Origin: Pomphorhynchus laevis
Taxonomy: Eukaryota > Acanthocephala > Palaeacanthocephala > Echinorhynchida > Pomphorhynchidae
Length of the DNA: 64,000 nucleotides
Reading direction: 5' to 3'
NCBI GenBank assembly: GCA_012934845.2
Contig: WNNJ02003636.1
Location: 1-64,000 of the forward strand
Shown here: positions 44,488-54,343 of the stretch, one piece after another
Layout: every line of letters begins with the position of its first letter
Numbering within the stretch: position 1 is the stretch's first letter
Translations under genes and position numbers: made by a program
The notes under the pieces: model-generated
Database searches by the model: none
What the model was told of the DNA's origin: nothing
What the model saw: only the letters and a program-made list of their open reading frames with translations

Positions 44488-45143
44488 ACAGCGTTATGCC
44501 ATGTTTGTTTTTGATTTCTTTCAGCTCACCATCCATGACGTCGTAATTTGCTGAAAATGAGAGTTATATATGTATATATACATGAGAAATTGGGAATTAA
44601 ATAATATCACTAAGATGAATGGAATCGTTATGTGGATTAGATATGTCGATGATATGTTTGTTATTTGTGATAACACAATTCATGTAAACGACATATAGAG
44701 CAATAAATTGTTTTGATGAAAGGACAATAGAATTAGAATTAAATTATAGATTATAGATAGTAAAACATCAAATGATATTTTAAAAACATCCGTTTATTAT
44801 TTAAATTTAAATAATTTTATTGTTTCGTGGAATACCAATGTCCCAACATCTTAGAAAATATCTGCTGCCAATTCTTTGTTTTTACTAAGTAAGATTATTG
44901 TTTCTAATATAAATGAACTTGATGCAAATAATAAGATAATTAGAATTCTATTAAATAAAAAGGTTTTCCATCATGGGCAATTAAAAAGCCTTTCTACAAA
45001 AGTACCAAAACTAATAAAGATGTTGTTTTTGGTAGAGAACGAGAAAATAAATATATAGATTACCATTTCTAAATAATTTTTAGAATATTAATCTCAAAAG
45101 ATTTGTTTCAAACAATAAAACATTAAATACTTCGAATACTGTA

Positions 45144-45416
45144 TTGTATAATAGTAAAATAACAAAACTACACAACATTTTGAAAAAGAAACCCAGACAT
45201 GATAATGATGGAGTTGTTTATAAAATTTCTTGTTTAGAATGCGATAACATATTTGTGGGTCAAAGAGGCCCACAATTAGAGACTAGATTAAAACAACACA
45301 AATACTCGAGGCTTGTTACAAAAATTCAAAAAATTCTCGAGGCTTATTACATTCATAAAAACTCCAGTATTATTATGCCGAATAATAAACATGACGTAAC
45401 GTTAAATATTTTGTAA
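45144..45416 (+). CDS. GIY-YIG endonuclease fragment of the Penelope-like element
   Basis: A 90-residue frame. DGVVYKISCLECDNIFVGQRG corresponds to the GIY-YIG core (usual form NVVYKIPCxxCxxxYVGQTG), followed by LETRLKQHK, the helix with the catalytic Arg region. In Penelope elements this domain nicks the target. The second Tyr of the core is Phe here. It is separated from the reverse transcriptase palm by broken frames and is therefore a remnant. Confidence 0.75.
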   Translation: MYNSKITKLHNILKKKPRHDNDGVVYKISCLECDNIFVGQRGPQLETRLKQHKYSRLVTKIQKILEAYYIHKNSSIIMPNNKHDVTLNIL

Positions 45417-45502
45417 AGATGTTGTAAACGATTCTTTTTTTGAATAATCTTTTTTATTTTTATGTTTATACTTTTATTTAATTTTTCTAAAAACAATATC
45501 TG

Positions 45503-46337
45503 CTTTAACGTGGCAAATGCGTGCAAGCGCACGCTTACATGACCACAACAAAATAAAAATGTAAACAATGTGTCAAGATGGTGTGAACAGATGAGGTGTT
45601 TTAATGTGATAAAGGAAGGAGCGCGGCGGACGTCGAAAAGGAGTTGATTCCAGGCGAGTGGGGCGGCAACGAGGAAGGATAGGATACCATAGTTGTTAGA
45701 GTAATTGGGAACGTGGAGTAAGAAAGTATGACGGGAACGCAGCGACAGCTAGGTGGGGCGAGTGTCGTCTAGGAAAGGAAGGTCGATGGACGATGGGGAG
45801 TCGACAGCGATGAGACGAAAAGTTACGAGAAGAATGCTGAGTTTGATGCGGATGCAGATGATGGGATAGAAGAGTTGGGCAAGATATGTGGATGAGTGGT
45901 CGAAGCGACGGAGACGAAAGAGCAATCGAACGGCGGAGTTGATTATGCTTTGTAGGGGTAGGATGATGGATTTTGGAGAATTGGCGAAAAGGCTAAGGCA
46001 GTAATCGATTTTAGGGAAAGAAGCGATGAAAGAAGAGACATACAAGAAGGGAAGTCGATAATAGGGCGGATACGACAGATGTCACGAAGAAGTAAGTTAG
46101 ACGAGCGGACCTTGTCACGGACGAAGGGTTTAAGGAAAAAGTGATCATCGAAATGGAAGTATAAGAAAGTGAGATTGTGGACTATCGGGATGATCGATGA
46201 GGCAAAAGATACAGTGGGAGGTGATATGTTTGGTTTACGGGGGAGGATCCACATTATTTTAGACTTGTCGGGGTTTAGAACGAGATGGAGATTAGAGAGA
46301 CTTTTGTAGATAGAAGAAAGACAGTTGGAGGCAGAAC
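45503..46337 (-). mobile_element. L2-B LINE, 5'-truncated (left of head-to-head pair)
   Basis: Minus strand, hairpin at 45519-45534 (stem GCGTGC, loop GCTT). Covers from SASNCLSSIYKSL after YADD to the 3' end (frames 45943-46350 and 45749-46045). Confidence 0.85.
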
Positions 46338-48785
46338 TGTCAGCTCCCAATCTTTATTTTTTACCGAACCCGCTGACCTCCTGTCCCACTGTTCTTTGTC
46401 CTCAATCCCTTCAATCGTTCTTGGCGACTTCAACATCGGCCTCGAACGCCCTCTTCCACAGAGTCAATCCAGTTCATCAACATTTTATCTAACTATAACT
46501 ACAAACCCATTTCTACTGCCCCCACACATATCCTTGGTGGGGCACTAGACATCATCGCTGTCCCCGATCATTTTGCTGCCTACACCTCCCTGTCCATTTT
46601 CGATCCTGGTCTATCCGATAACTTCCTCGTCACCCTTGATCTCACTCACAACCCAATCCCTCCTTACACACCTACAATCCTACGTCGTTCTTGGAGAAAT
46701 CTTGACTACTCCCTTCTCCGTTTTGCCTTACTCAAATCGTCTCTATCCTATCCAACAATAACATATTCCTCTCCTCACGATCTCGCCTTTCTTTTCGACT
46801 CTGAACTCACATCCATTCTCGATCTTTTCTTGCCCTTCAAGTCTCATCAACACCGTCGCTTGCACCGTGCCCCATGGTTTGACAACCAGTGCCTCCTCTC
46901 AAAGCGTCGACTCCGTCATGCTTTTCGAGTATATCACCGCTTTCTCAGACGTTATTTCCGCCCAATCACTCAGTCATTTCGTGGTACCTATCTTGCTCAT
47001 CGTCGGTCTCATTTCCACCTACTTTGTACCAAATGCAACTCTTGCCAGCATAAAATCATCACTTCATTCAACTCTAAGACTGTATGGCATACTTTTAACT
47101 CAATCCTTGCTCGCTCCTCTTCGCCTTGCAACATTAATGCCTATGATTATCCGTCATTTCTCTAGACCAAAGTATCCACGTTGCTCTCTCACACCCCGGT
47201 CTCCATCCTATCCCACTCTGCCTCGCCTAGCCTCATCATTTAGGAACTCTTTAATCTTCTCACTGTCTCACTTGCCAAAGTTTCATCTGTCCTCATGTCC
47301 TTTCCCGCCTCACCTGCCGATCCCCTGCCTACTCACATATTAAAATCTATATGCTCATCGATATCCCCATTTCTCACAACCTTGTTTAACTCGTCCATCC
47401 GCAGTCGTATCTTCCATTCACACTGGAAATCCGCAATCGTTCGTCCCCTCCTTAAGAAACAATCGCTCGACCCCTCCCTTCCTTCTAGCTATCGCCCCAT
47501 TTCACTACTCCCTACTCTTTCTAAGCTCTTAGAACGCCTCATCTTAATACAAATCAACGCCTTATCTCTCCTCATCCAATCTCTACCCTCCTTTCCAATC
47601 CGCTTTCCGATCAAATCACTCCACAGACATCGCATGCATAAAAGTGTACAACGACTTACTCATTTCTCGAGACAATGCTCTATATAGTGTTCTCATCTCC
47701 CTTGACCTCTCCTTCGCCTTCGACATTGTCGACCACTCCGTCCTCCTTTCTTGCCTTCGTTATGATTACGGCTTTTCTTCCTCTTCCGTAGCATGGTTTG
47801 CCTCATATCTATCCGACCGTTCCTTTGGCGTCTAATCTTATTCATCATCATCCCCTCTCATCCCTATATTTTGATGGGTCCCACAAGGTTCAGTCCTAGG
47901 TCCCTGCTTTTCTCTCTTCTGCTTGGCGATCTCTCTTCGTTTATCAAAACTTTTTCCTTTAACGTCATACAATACGCCGATGATATCGTCATATATGCTC
48001 ATGAACCCGCACATCGCATACACGATATCGGCATTTCTGTCTCCAATTGATTTTCTTCTATCTACGAACGTCTCTTTAATCTCCATCTCATTCTAAACCC
48101 CGACAAGTCTAAAATAATGTGGATCATCCCGCGTAAACCAAACATATCTCCTCCCACTGTATCTTTTGCCATATCGATCATCCCGTTAGTACACAATCTC
48201 ACTTTCTTAGGCTTCCATTTCGAAGATCACCTTTCCCTTAAACCCTTCGTCCGTGACAAGGACCGCTCGTCTAACTCACTTTTCCGTGACATCCGCGGTA
48301 TACGCTCCCTTATCGACTTACGTTCTTGTATGTCTCCTTTCATCGCTTCTTTTCCGAAAAATCGATTAATGTTTTAGCATTTTCGCCAATTCTCCAAAAT
48401 CCATAATTCGACCACTACAACGCATAATCAACTCTGCCTTCTCGTTACTTTTCGTCTCATCGCTGTCGGCTCCCCATCGTTCATCAACCTTCCTTTCTTA
48501 GACGATACTCGCCCCACCTCGCTATCGCTTCGTTCCTGTCATACCCTCTTACTCCACGTTCCTAATTACTCCAACAACTACGGTCTCCGATCCTTCCTCG
48601 TCGCCGCCTCACTCGCCTGGAATCAACTCCCTCTCGACGTCTGCCGCGCCCCCTCCTTTATCACATTCAAACACCTCCTCCGTTCACACCTTCTCGACAC
48701 CTGATTCACAGTCTTGTTTTGTTGTGGTCATGTAAGCGTGCGCTGGCACGCATTTGTCACGTTAAATAAATATTTTTTATTGTTA
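46338..48785 (+). mobile_element. L2-B LINE, 5'-truncated (right of head-to-head pair)
   Basis: Starts in the endonuclease (FTEPADLLSHCSLSSIPS, IVLGDFNIGLERP), through the linker (HRAPWFDNQCLLSKRRL), fingers, SLDLSFAFDIVDHSVLL and IQYADDIVIYAHEPAH, to the 3' end with hairpin at 48736-48751. Many frame breaks and a deletion of about 110 bp near 48438. Together with the copy at 45503 it forms a large inverted repeat. Confidence 0.85.
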
Positions 48786-50847
48786 ATAGCAGCGGCACCT
48801 TAAAGAAAATTGCGGCGATCGTTTTGATTTTTTTTATAAACGCATGTACATTAAAAAACGTTGTAATTATCTGAAGATGCTAACAGAGGTTAGCAAAATA
48901 TCAAATTAAATTGTCCTCCTTTTTTATCCAGCTCTATTAATTCTTTGATGTAATAATTACTTTTTTAAACCAATATTTTTTACCAATAATATTTGTTAAT
49001 TACTTCTAAGTGTTTTGTAATACATCGATATAAGCTCTACATAGTTTACTTATTGTTATAGACTGTACCCAAGCCAAAACATTCTTGACTTTTAATTTAT
49101 CTGTATTTATTTCATCAGTGAGATCATACTGACTAGGATTATGGGGAGAATTTGAACTTCTTATCGGATTGTGAAATCTCAGACTTGTACGCTAAACGTT
49201 TCTAAGCGAATCACATGTTATCATTCTCAAAGATGCCGCAGATATTAATTATAATTAGTGATTAATTAAAAATCTTCCAATTGGATTGCCTTTTATTTGG
49301 ATACTTTAGCTTGGTACATGTTAAATTTTTGTTTTCTGTTCTCTAATTAGATACAATTTTTTGTTTGATTTAAATTAAACCATATTAATATATTATACAT
49401 TCTGATATGATATAAGTATGCCTCGTACTCTCTTTTACGTCACGTTATTTTTGACGCTTATATTCTTATTTATTTTTCGCTATAATTGATTTTTATTTAT
49501 TTTATTTCGGTAGGGATTGTATATACTCACATAGGTATGAAGACCAGACGACAGTCCGTGGTTTCGACTGAACATGAAATCTTATCAACTCCTATAAATC
49601 AACTTCCTTCGGAACAATCAGTTGTGATTTTCAATGCAAATACCTAGTCCTTAATTAGATTCGTTTTTCAATTTAGAAAATACAACATGGCATGACACTA
49701 CGTTCTCGAAAATCACAGGTGGATTACAATGAAAACAACATTAAAGACGGTTAGAAATACATATTTGGCTATATCTTCTTTATTCAGTTGCCTTCTAAAG
49801 GTCACAGATAAAATACGACTTATACGAGAGTGGCATTTTATATTTACACTAATAGACAAATTGAGATGATTTACATGTAAGAGAGTTCATATTTCTGATA
49901 TGCTAATATTCAAATGTTGTCTACCGCTATAATTACGATGCGTAAATCACACGCGTTCGTGTGATTACCATATAAAAACTCCCTGCATATTTATCAATCC
50001 TTTATTTTCTTCTCATTTGTAATATTGGGCTTGTAAAGCGCCGGTGTTTACATTGCTTCTGATTATTGGGTCGTCGGGGCTAACAGTCGAACCGTAATAG
50101 TATAACGGAGTATTTTGTATTACTTGTATTTATTCTACTCGCAAATTAATTTAAAATTAATTGGTAAATAAAATAAACGCGGTATGTAGATAAATCAAAT
50201 TTTCTCTTACTTATGTGGACAATGCAATTAAGCTCGATTTCATACTTAATCTCCTGAGCAGCACACGGAGAAGAAACTTTTTAAATCCTTAAATAAAATC
50301 TACACATCAAAGTTTAGATATAAAATATCGGACACGTTTATATTTTTCTTAATATCCAATTTTATGTAATTTTTAATATATTTATGGTTCACCTCAACCA
50401 TTTACATCGATACATTTGTTTTATTGTCAATGTCAATACAGGATAATCTCCAGATTAGTTTATTTTTAAACCACCATACCAGCCACAATGATATTATATG
50501 CATATATATTTGCTTACACTGTGAATATTAAAACTAACTATTGCTTAATATAAATTGCATATAAATTTGTTAAAATTTTTATTTACAACTTCAAGTGCCA
50601 GCAAATAATTATGAGAAAAAATATTAGGTAAAAACTTGCGATATTTTTTAAATTACCACAGCAACATCAAATTACTTATGAAGATACATGATCGGATGTT
50701 AAACTTTTCAATGCAAAAATATGATCGGATTTAACAAATTAGAAACAAATAATTCTGATTGCTTAACTGAAGCTATATATTCTGCACAACAAATAAATAT
50801 AAACATGTAAACATTTAATTTAATGCGATCTTAAAATATTTGCTACT
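48786..50847. other. AT-rich unassigned region, no protein gene
   Basis: About 2 kb without a believable frame. Items of note: a degenerate hammerhead-like motif at 48871-48898, a tRNA-like or SINE-like segment at 49130-49222, and a 9-bp perfect hairpin followed by TATAAAA at 49945-49977. Confidence 0.5.
49130..49222 (-). repeat. Possible tRNA-derived SINE or tRNA pseudogene
   Basis: The minus strand has a D-arm-like GCTTAGAAACGTTTAGC and, about 45 bp on, a B-box-like GTTCAAATTC with CTCC after it. A 3' part ending GATGAAATAAATAC follows. Spacing fits a class II tRNA-like head, but the stems are imperfect. Confidence 0.35.
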
Positions 50848-51146
50848 CTAACCCACCATTCCTTACCACATTGTTCAACTTGTCTATTTGTAACCTTACA
50901 TTTCGTTCCAACAAAAAATACGCCACTGTTCGTGCTCTCATCAAAAAGCAATCTCTTGACCTCTCACTATCATCTTCGTACCGTCCTATCTAACTTATCC
51001 CAACTCTCTCCAAACTCCCTGAGCGTCTCGTTCTCAAGTAAGTTAATACATATCTATTTTCCTCCAACTTATTTCTTCCCTTCCAAACCGCTTTTCACTC
51101 TAATTATTCTACTGAAATTGCCTGTCTTAAAGTTTATAACGACTTA
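50848..51146 (+). mobile_element. L2-A LINE internal fragment
   Basis: Reads FLTTLFNLSI, ATVRALIKKQSLDLS, SSYRPI, PTLSKLPERLVLK and YSTEIACLKVYNDL, the reverse transcriptase fingers of L2-A. It is cut at 51147 by an L2-B 3' end in the opposite orientation. Confidence 0.8.
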
Positions 51147-52334
51147 AAAAAGATTTATTTTAACCTGGCAAATGCGTGCCAGCGCACGCTTACATGACCA
51201 CAACAAAACTAGACTGTGAATCAGGTGACGAGAAGGTGTGAAGGGAGGAGGTGTTTGAATGTGATAAAGGAGGGGGCGCGGCGGACGTCGAGAGGGAGTT
51301 GATTCCAGGCGAGTGAGGCAGCGACGAGGAAGGATCGGAGACCGTAGTTGTTGGAGTAATTAGGAACGTAGAGTAAGAGGGTATGACAGGAACGAAGCGA
51401 TAGCGAGGTGGGGCGAGTATCGTCTAAGAAAGGAAGGTTGATGAACGATGGGGAGCCGACAGCGATGAGACGAAAGGTAACGAGAAGAAGGCGGAGTTTG
51501 ATGCGGATGTGGATGGTGGGCCAGGAGAGTTGGGCAAGATATGTGGATGTGTGGTCGAAGCAACGGAGACGAAAGAGCACTCGAACGGCTGAGTTGATTA
51601 TTCGTTGTAGGAGTACGATGATGGATTTTGGAGAATTTGCGAAAAGGCAGAAGCAGTAATCGATTTTGGGGAAGATACATACAAGAACGGAAGTCGATAA
51701 GGGAGCGGATACGGCGTATGTCACAAAGAATTAAGTTAGACGAGCGGACCTTGTCACGGACGTAGGGTTTATGGGAAAGCTGATAATCGAAATGGGAGCC
51801 TAAGAAAGTGAGATTGTGTGTGTATCCTAAGAAAGTGAGATTGTTGAATGACTTGTTGATTTTATGCTGCCAGAAGGAGTTGCATTTGGCACGTAGTAGG
51901 TGGGGATGATACCGGTGAAGAGCGAAATAGGAATCACGTAGAAACGGAGTGAGCGAGCGGATATCACTTTTGAGAGAGCGATGATATACTCGAAAAACAC
52001 GATGGATTTGACTCTTTGAGTAGCCATTGGATGTCAAACCATTAGGCACGGTGCAAGCGACGGTGAGGGTTAGGCTTGAAGGGCAAGATAAGATCGAGTG
52101 TGGATGTGAGTTCATAGTCGAAAAGAAAAGCAAGATCGTGAGGAGAGGAAGATGTTATTGTGGGAGAAGATAGAGACGATTTGAGTAAGGCAGAGCGGAG
52201 AAGGGGGATGTCAAGATTTATCTAAGGGCGATGTAGGATTGTAGGTGTGTGAGGCGGGGAGTGGTTTTACGTGATATCAAGGGTGACGATAAGTGATCGG
52301 AGAGACTAGGATCGGAGATGTACAGTGAGGTGTA
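51147..52334 (-). mobile_element. L2-B LINE, 3' part (interrupted copy)
   Basis: Hairpin at 51174-51189. Frames 51221-51724 and 51360-52133 hold the C-terminus and the pre-RT linker, but the palm and fingers are deleted: the join near 51800-51845 carries a direct repeat of CCTAAGAAAGTGAGATTGT. The 5' part of the same element continues at 54344 beyond an inserted L2-A. Confidence 0.85.
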
Positions 52335-54343
52335 ATAATAATTCAATAATTTATTTGAAACGGAATGAGACATACTGGGTTATGTCTCATTACCGGTTAG
52401 CGAATGAAATATCGAAGAAATATTCAATTTCTTTTTTCTGGGAATGGCATTTAGATACAAAAATAATTTATTTAACGTGGCAAATGCGTGCAAAATGCAC
52501 GCTTACATGACCACTAACAAACAAAAAAAGAACATCAAAAGTCACAGATAATTAGTTAATTGTTGAAATGGAATTGGATTTGGCGTTTGAAGTACGGCAT
52601 AGATGTTGATTGGCGGATATGAATAGGCAGTTGATTCCACAAGAGAGGAGCAGCCACAACGAAGGAGCGGAAGCCAAAAGAGGTAGAGTAGATTGGGACA
52701 TGTAAAAGAAGGGAATTACGGGAACGCAGAGCACAATACACAGTACGAGAATTGTCGAGAAAAGGAAGGTTGAGAAATGAAGGGGTATGAGAAGTTATAA
52801 GGCGAAAAGCAATAATAAGAAGACGAATTTGAACACGACAATAAATGGTAGGCCAATCAAGAGAAACAAGATAGTGGGATGTATGATCAAAACGACGAAG
52901 ACGGAGGAGAACTCGGACGGCAGCGTTGATGATGCGTTGTAAAGGAAGAAGAGTGGATTTAGGTGAGTTGGAAAATAGACTAAGACAGTAATCAAGTCTT
53001 GAGAAAAGAAGAGAAGATATGAGAGTCATACAAGAAGGGAAATCGATCAATCTACGAACTTGACGGAGATTGCGGAGTATCAAGGTAGATGAGCGTACTT
53101 TATCACTAACGAAAGGTTTAAGTGAAAGTCGGTTGTCGAAATGAAAGCCTAGGAAAACGAGATTATCAACGATAGGAAGAATTGTAGAATTTAGTGATAC
53201 GGAAGGAGGTTCTACGCCGAAGCTTCGAGGTAGGATCCACATAATTTTAGATTTATCAGGATTCAGAGAAAGGCGAAGGGAAGAAAGATGATTGGAAATT
53301 GAGACAAGACAGCTGGAAACAGAAACACTAAGATCATGAATACGATAAGCAGGTGCGTGAGCATAGATGATAATGTCATCAGCATATTGCATAACATGGA
53401 AGTTAAATTTATGAGAAATCGAAGACAAGTCACCGAGAAGAAGAGATAAAAGCATAGGGCCTAATACGGAGCCTTGTGGAACACCGGCCGGGATGGATGA
53501 AGGATGGGAGAGAGAAGAGTTAGAATAGACGCGAAATGTACGGTTTGATAGATATGAAGAAAACCATGATACAGTGGGTAAAGAGAAGCCATAATCATGA
53601 CGAAGGCGATGTAGAAGAATCGAGTGATCGACGATGTCAAAAGCATACGATAGATCAAGAGAAACTATGACACTACATAATTTATGATCGCGCGAGATGA
53701 GTAAGTCATTATAAATTTAGAGACAGGCAATTTCAGTGGAGTGATTAGAGCGAAAAGCGGCTTGGAAGGGAGGAAACAAGTTAAAGGAAAAGAGATATGT
53801 ATTAACTTGCTTGAGAACGATACGCTCAAGGAGTTTAGAGAGGGTTGGGAGAAGTGAGATTGGACGGTACGAAGATGGTAGTGAGGAGTCGAGAGATTGC
53901 TTTTTGATGAGAGGACGAACAGTGGCGCATTTCCAGATGGAAGGAAATGTACGACTACGGATGGACGAGTTGAACAATGTGGTTAGGAAGGGTGAGATAG
54001 AGGAGCAGATATTTTTAAGCAAGTGAGTGGGAATTGGGTCAGAAGGGCAGGTTTTATTAGGTAATGACAGCAGAACCGAAGAAACTTCATCAGACGAAAC
54101 GGGAAGAAGGTGGAATAGTTCTGGGAGGGAAGTATTTAAAGAGAAGAGTGGGTACAAGGGGGCTACGGGTAGTAGGGAAATTAAATTAGATAGCTTAGTT
54201 TGTAGATAAGAAGAAAATTCATCAGGATTTATTTTACAAGAAGTAGATGATCGTGAAAGAATTGAGTTTAAGATTTTCCAATGAGATTTAGAGTTGGAAG
54301 ATGACTCGAGTTGATTTCGTCAAAAGATAGTACGTTTAGTACG
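52335..54343 (-). mobile_element. L2-A LINE, 5'-truncated, inserted in L2-B
   Basis: Frames 52556-53455 (299 residues, MQYADDIIIYAHAP to the C-terminus), 53461-53658 and 53717-54157 hold reverse transcriptase. The hairpin at 52486-52502 has stem GCGTGCA with TGCACGC, unlike the GCGTACA/TGTACGC of other L2-A copies. About 150 bp of extra sequence follow the hairpin, with its own AAATAAA and ATT-rich tail. The host L2-B reads FAAY before and YTSL after the insertion. Confidence 0.88.

Larger units (their letters stand above)
43621..44568. mobile_element. Retrozyme-like element: inverted pair of hammerhead-bearing dimers
   Basis: A 948-bp insertion inside the Penelope reverse transcriptase. The left half (43621-44033) is a minus-strand tandem with a 321-bp period. 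The right half (44034-44568) is a plus-strand tandem with a 322-bp period. Each monomer holds a type III hammerhead-like core, a conserved hairpin (GTGTGATA, loop TTCG or similar, TATCACAC) and a TGACGTCA palindrome. It encodes no protein. Near-repeats of TATATGAGAAAT at both edges (43614-43625 and 44575-44590) suggest a target duplication. Non-autonomous, so it would need another element's enzymes. Confidence 0.75.
43320..45490 (+). mobile_element. Penelope-like element with GIY-YIG domain
   Basis: Reads FDIISMLSNVPTNKAIEL (motif A), EEVYEQNDGIAMGNLLAP (motif B), then, past a 0.95-kb insertion, IVMWIRYVDDMFVIC (catalytic YVDD) and the GIY-YIG region at 45144-45416. Penelope-like elements are a reverse transcriptase class separate from LINEs. 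This one is 5'-truncated and broken by several stops. Its 3' end also occurs at 9421-9592. Confidence 0.8.

Noticed and set aside
43621-44568. Foldback DNA transposon or MITE explanation of the inverted repeat
   Set aside because: The two halves are tandem dimers with 321/322-bp periods and the repeat ends do not form the element ends, which a terminal inverted repeat transposon would require.
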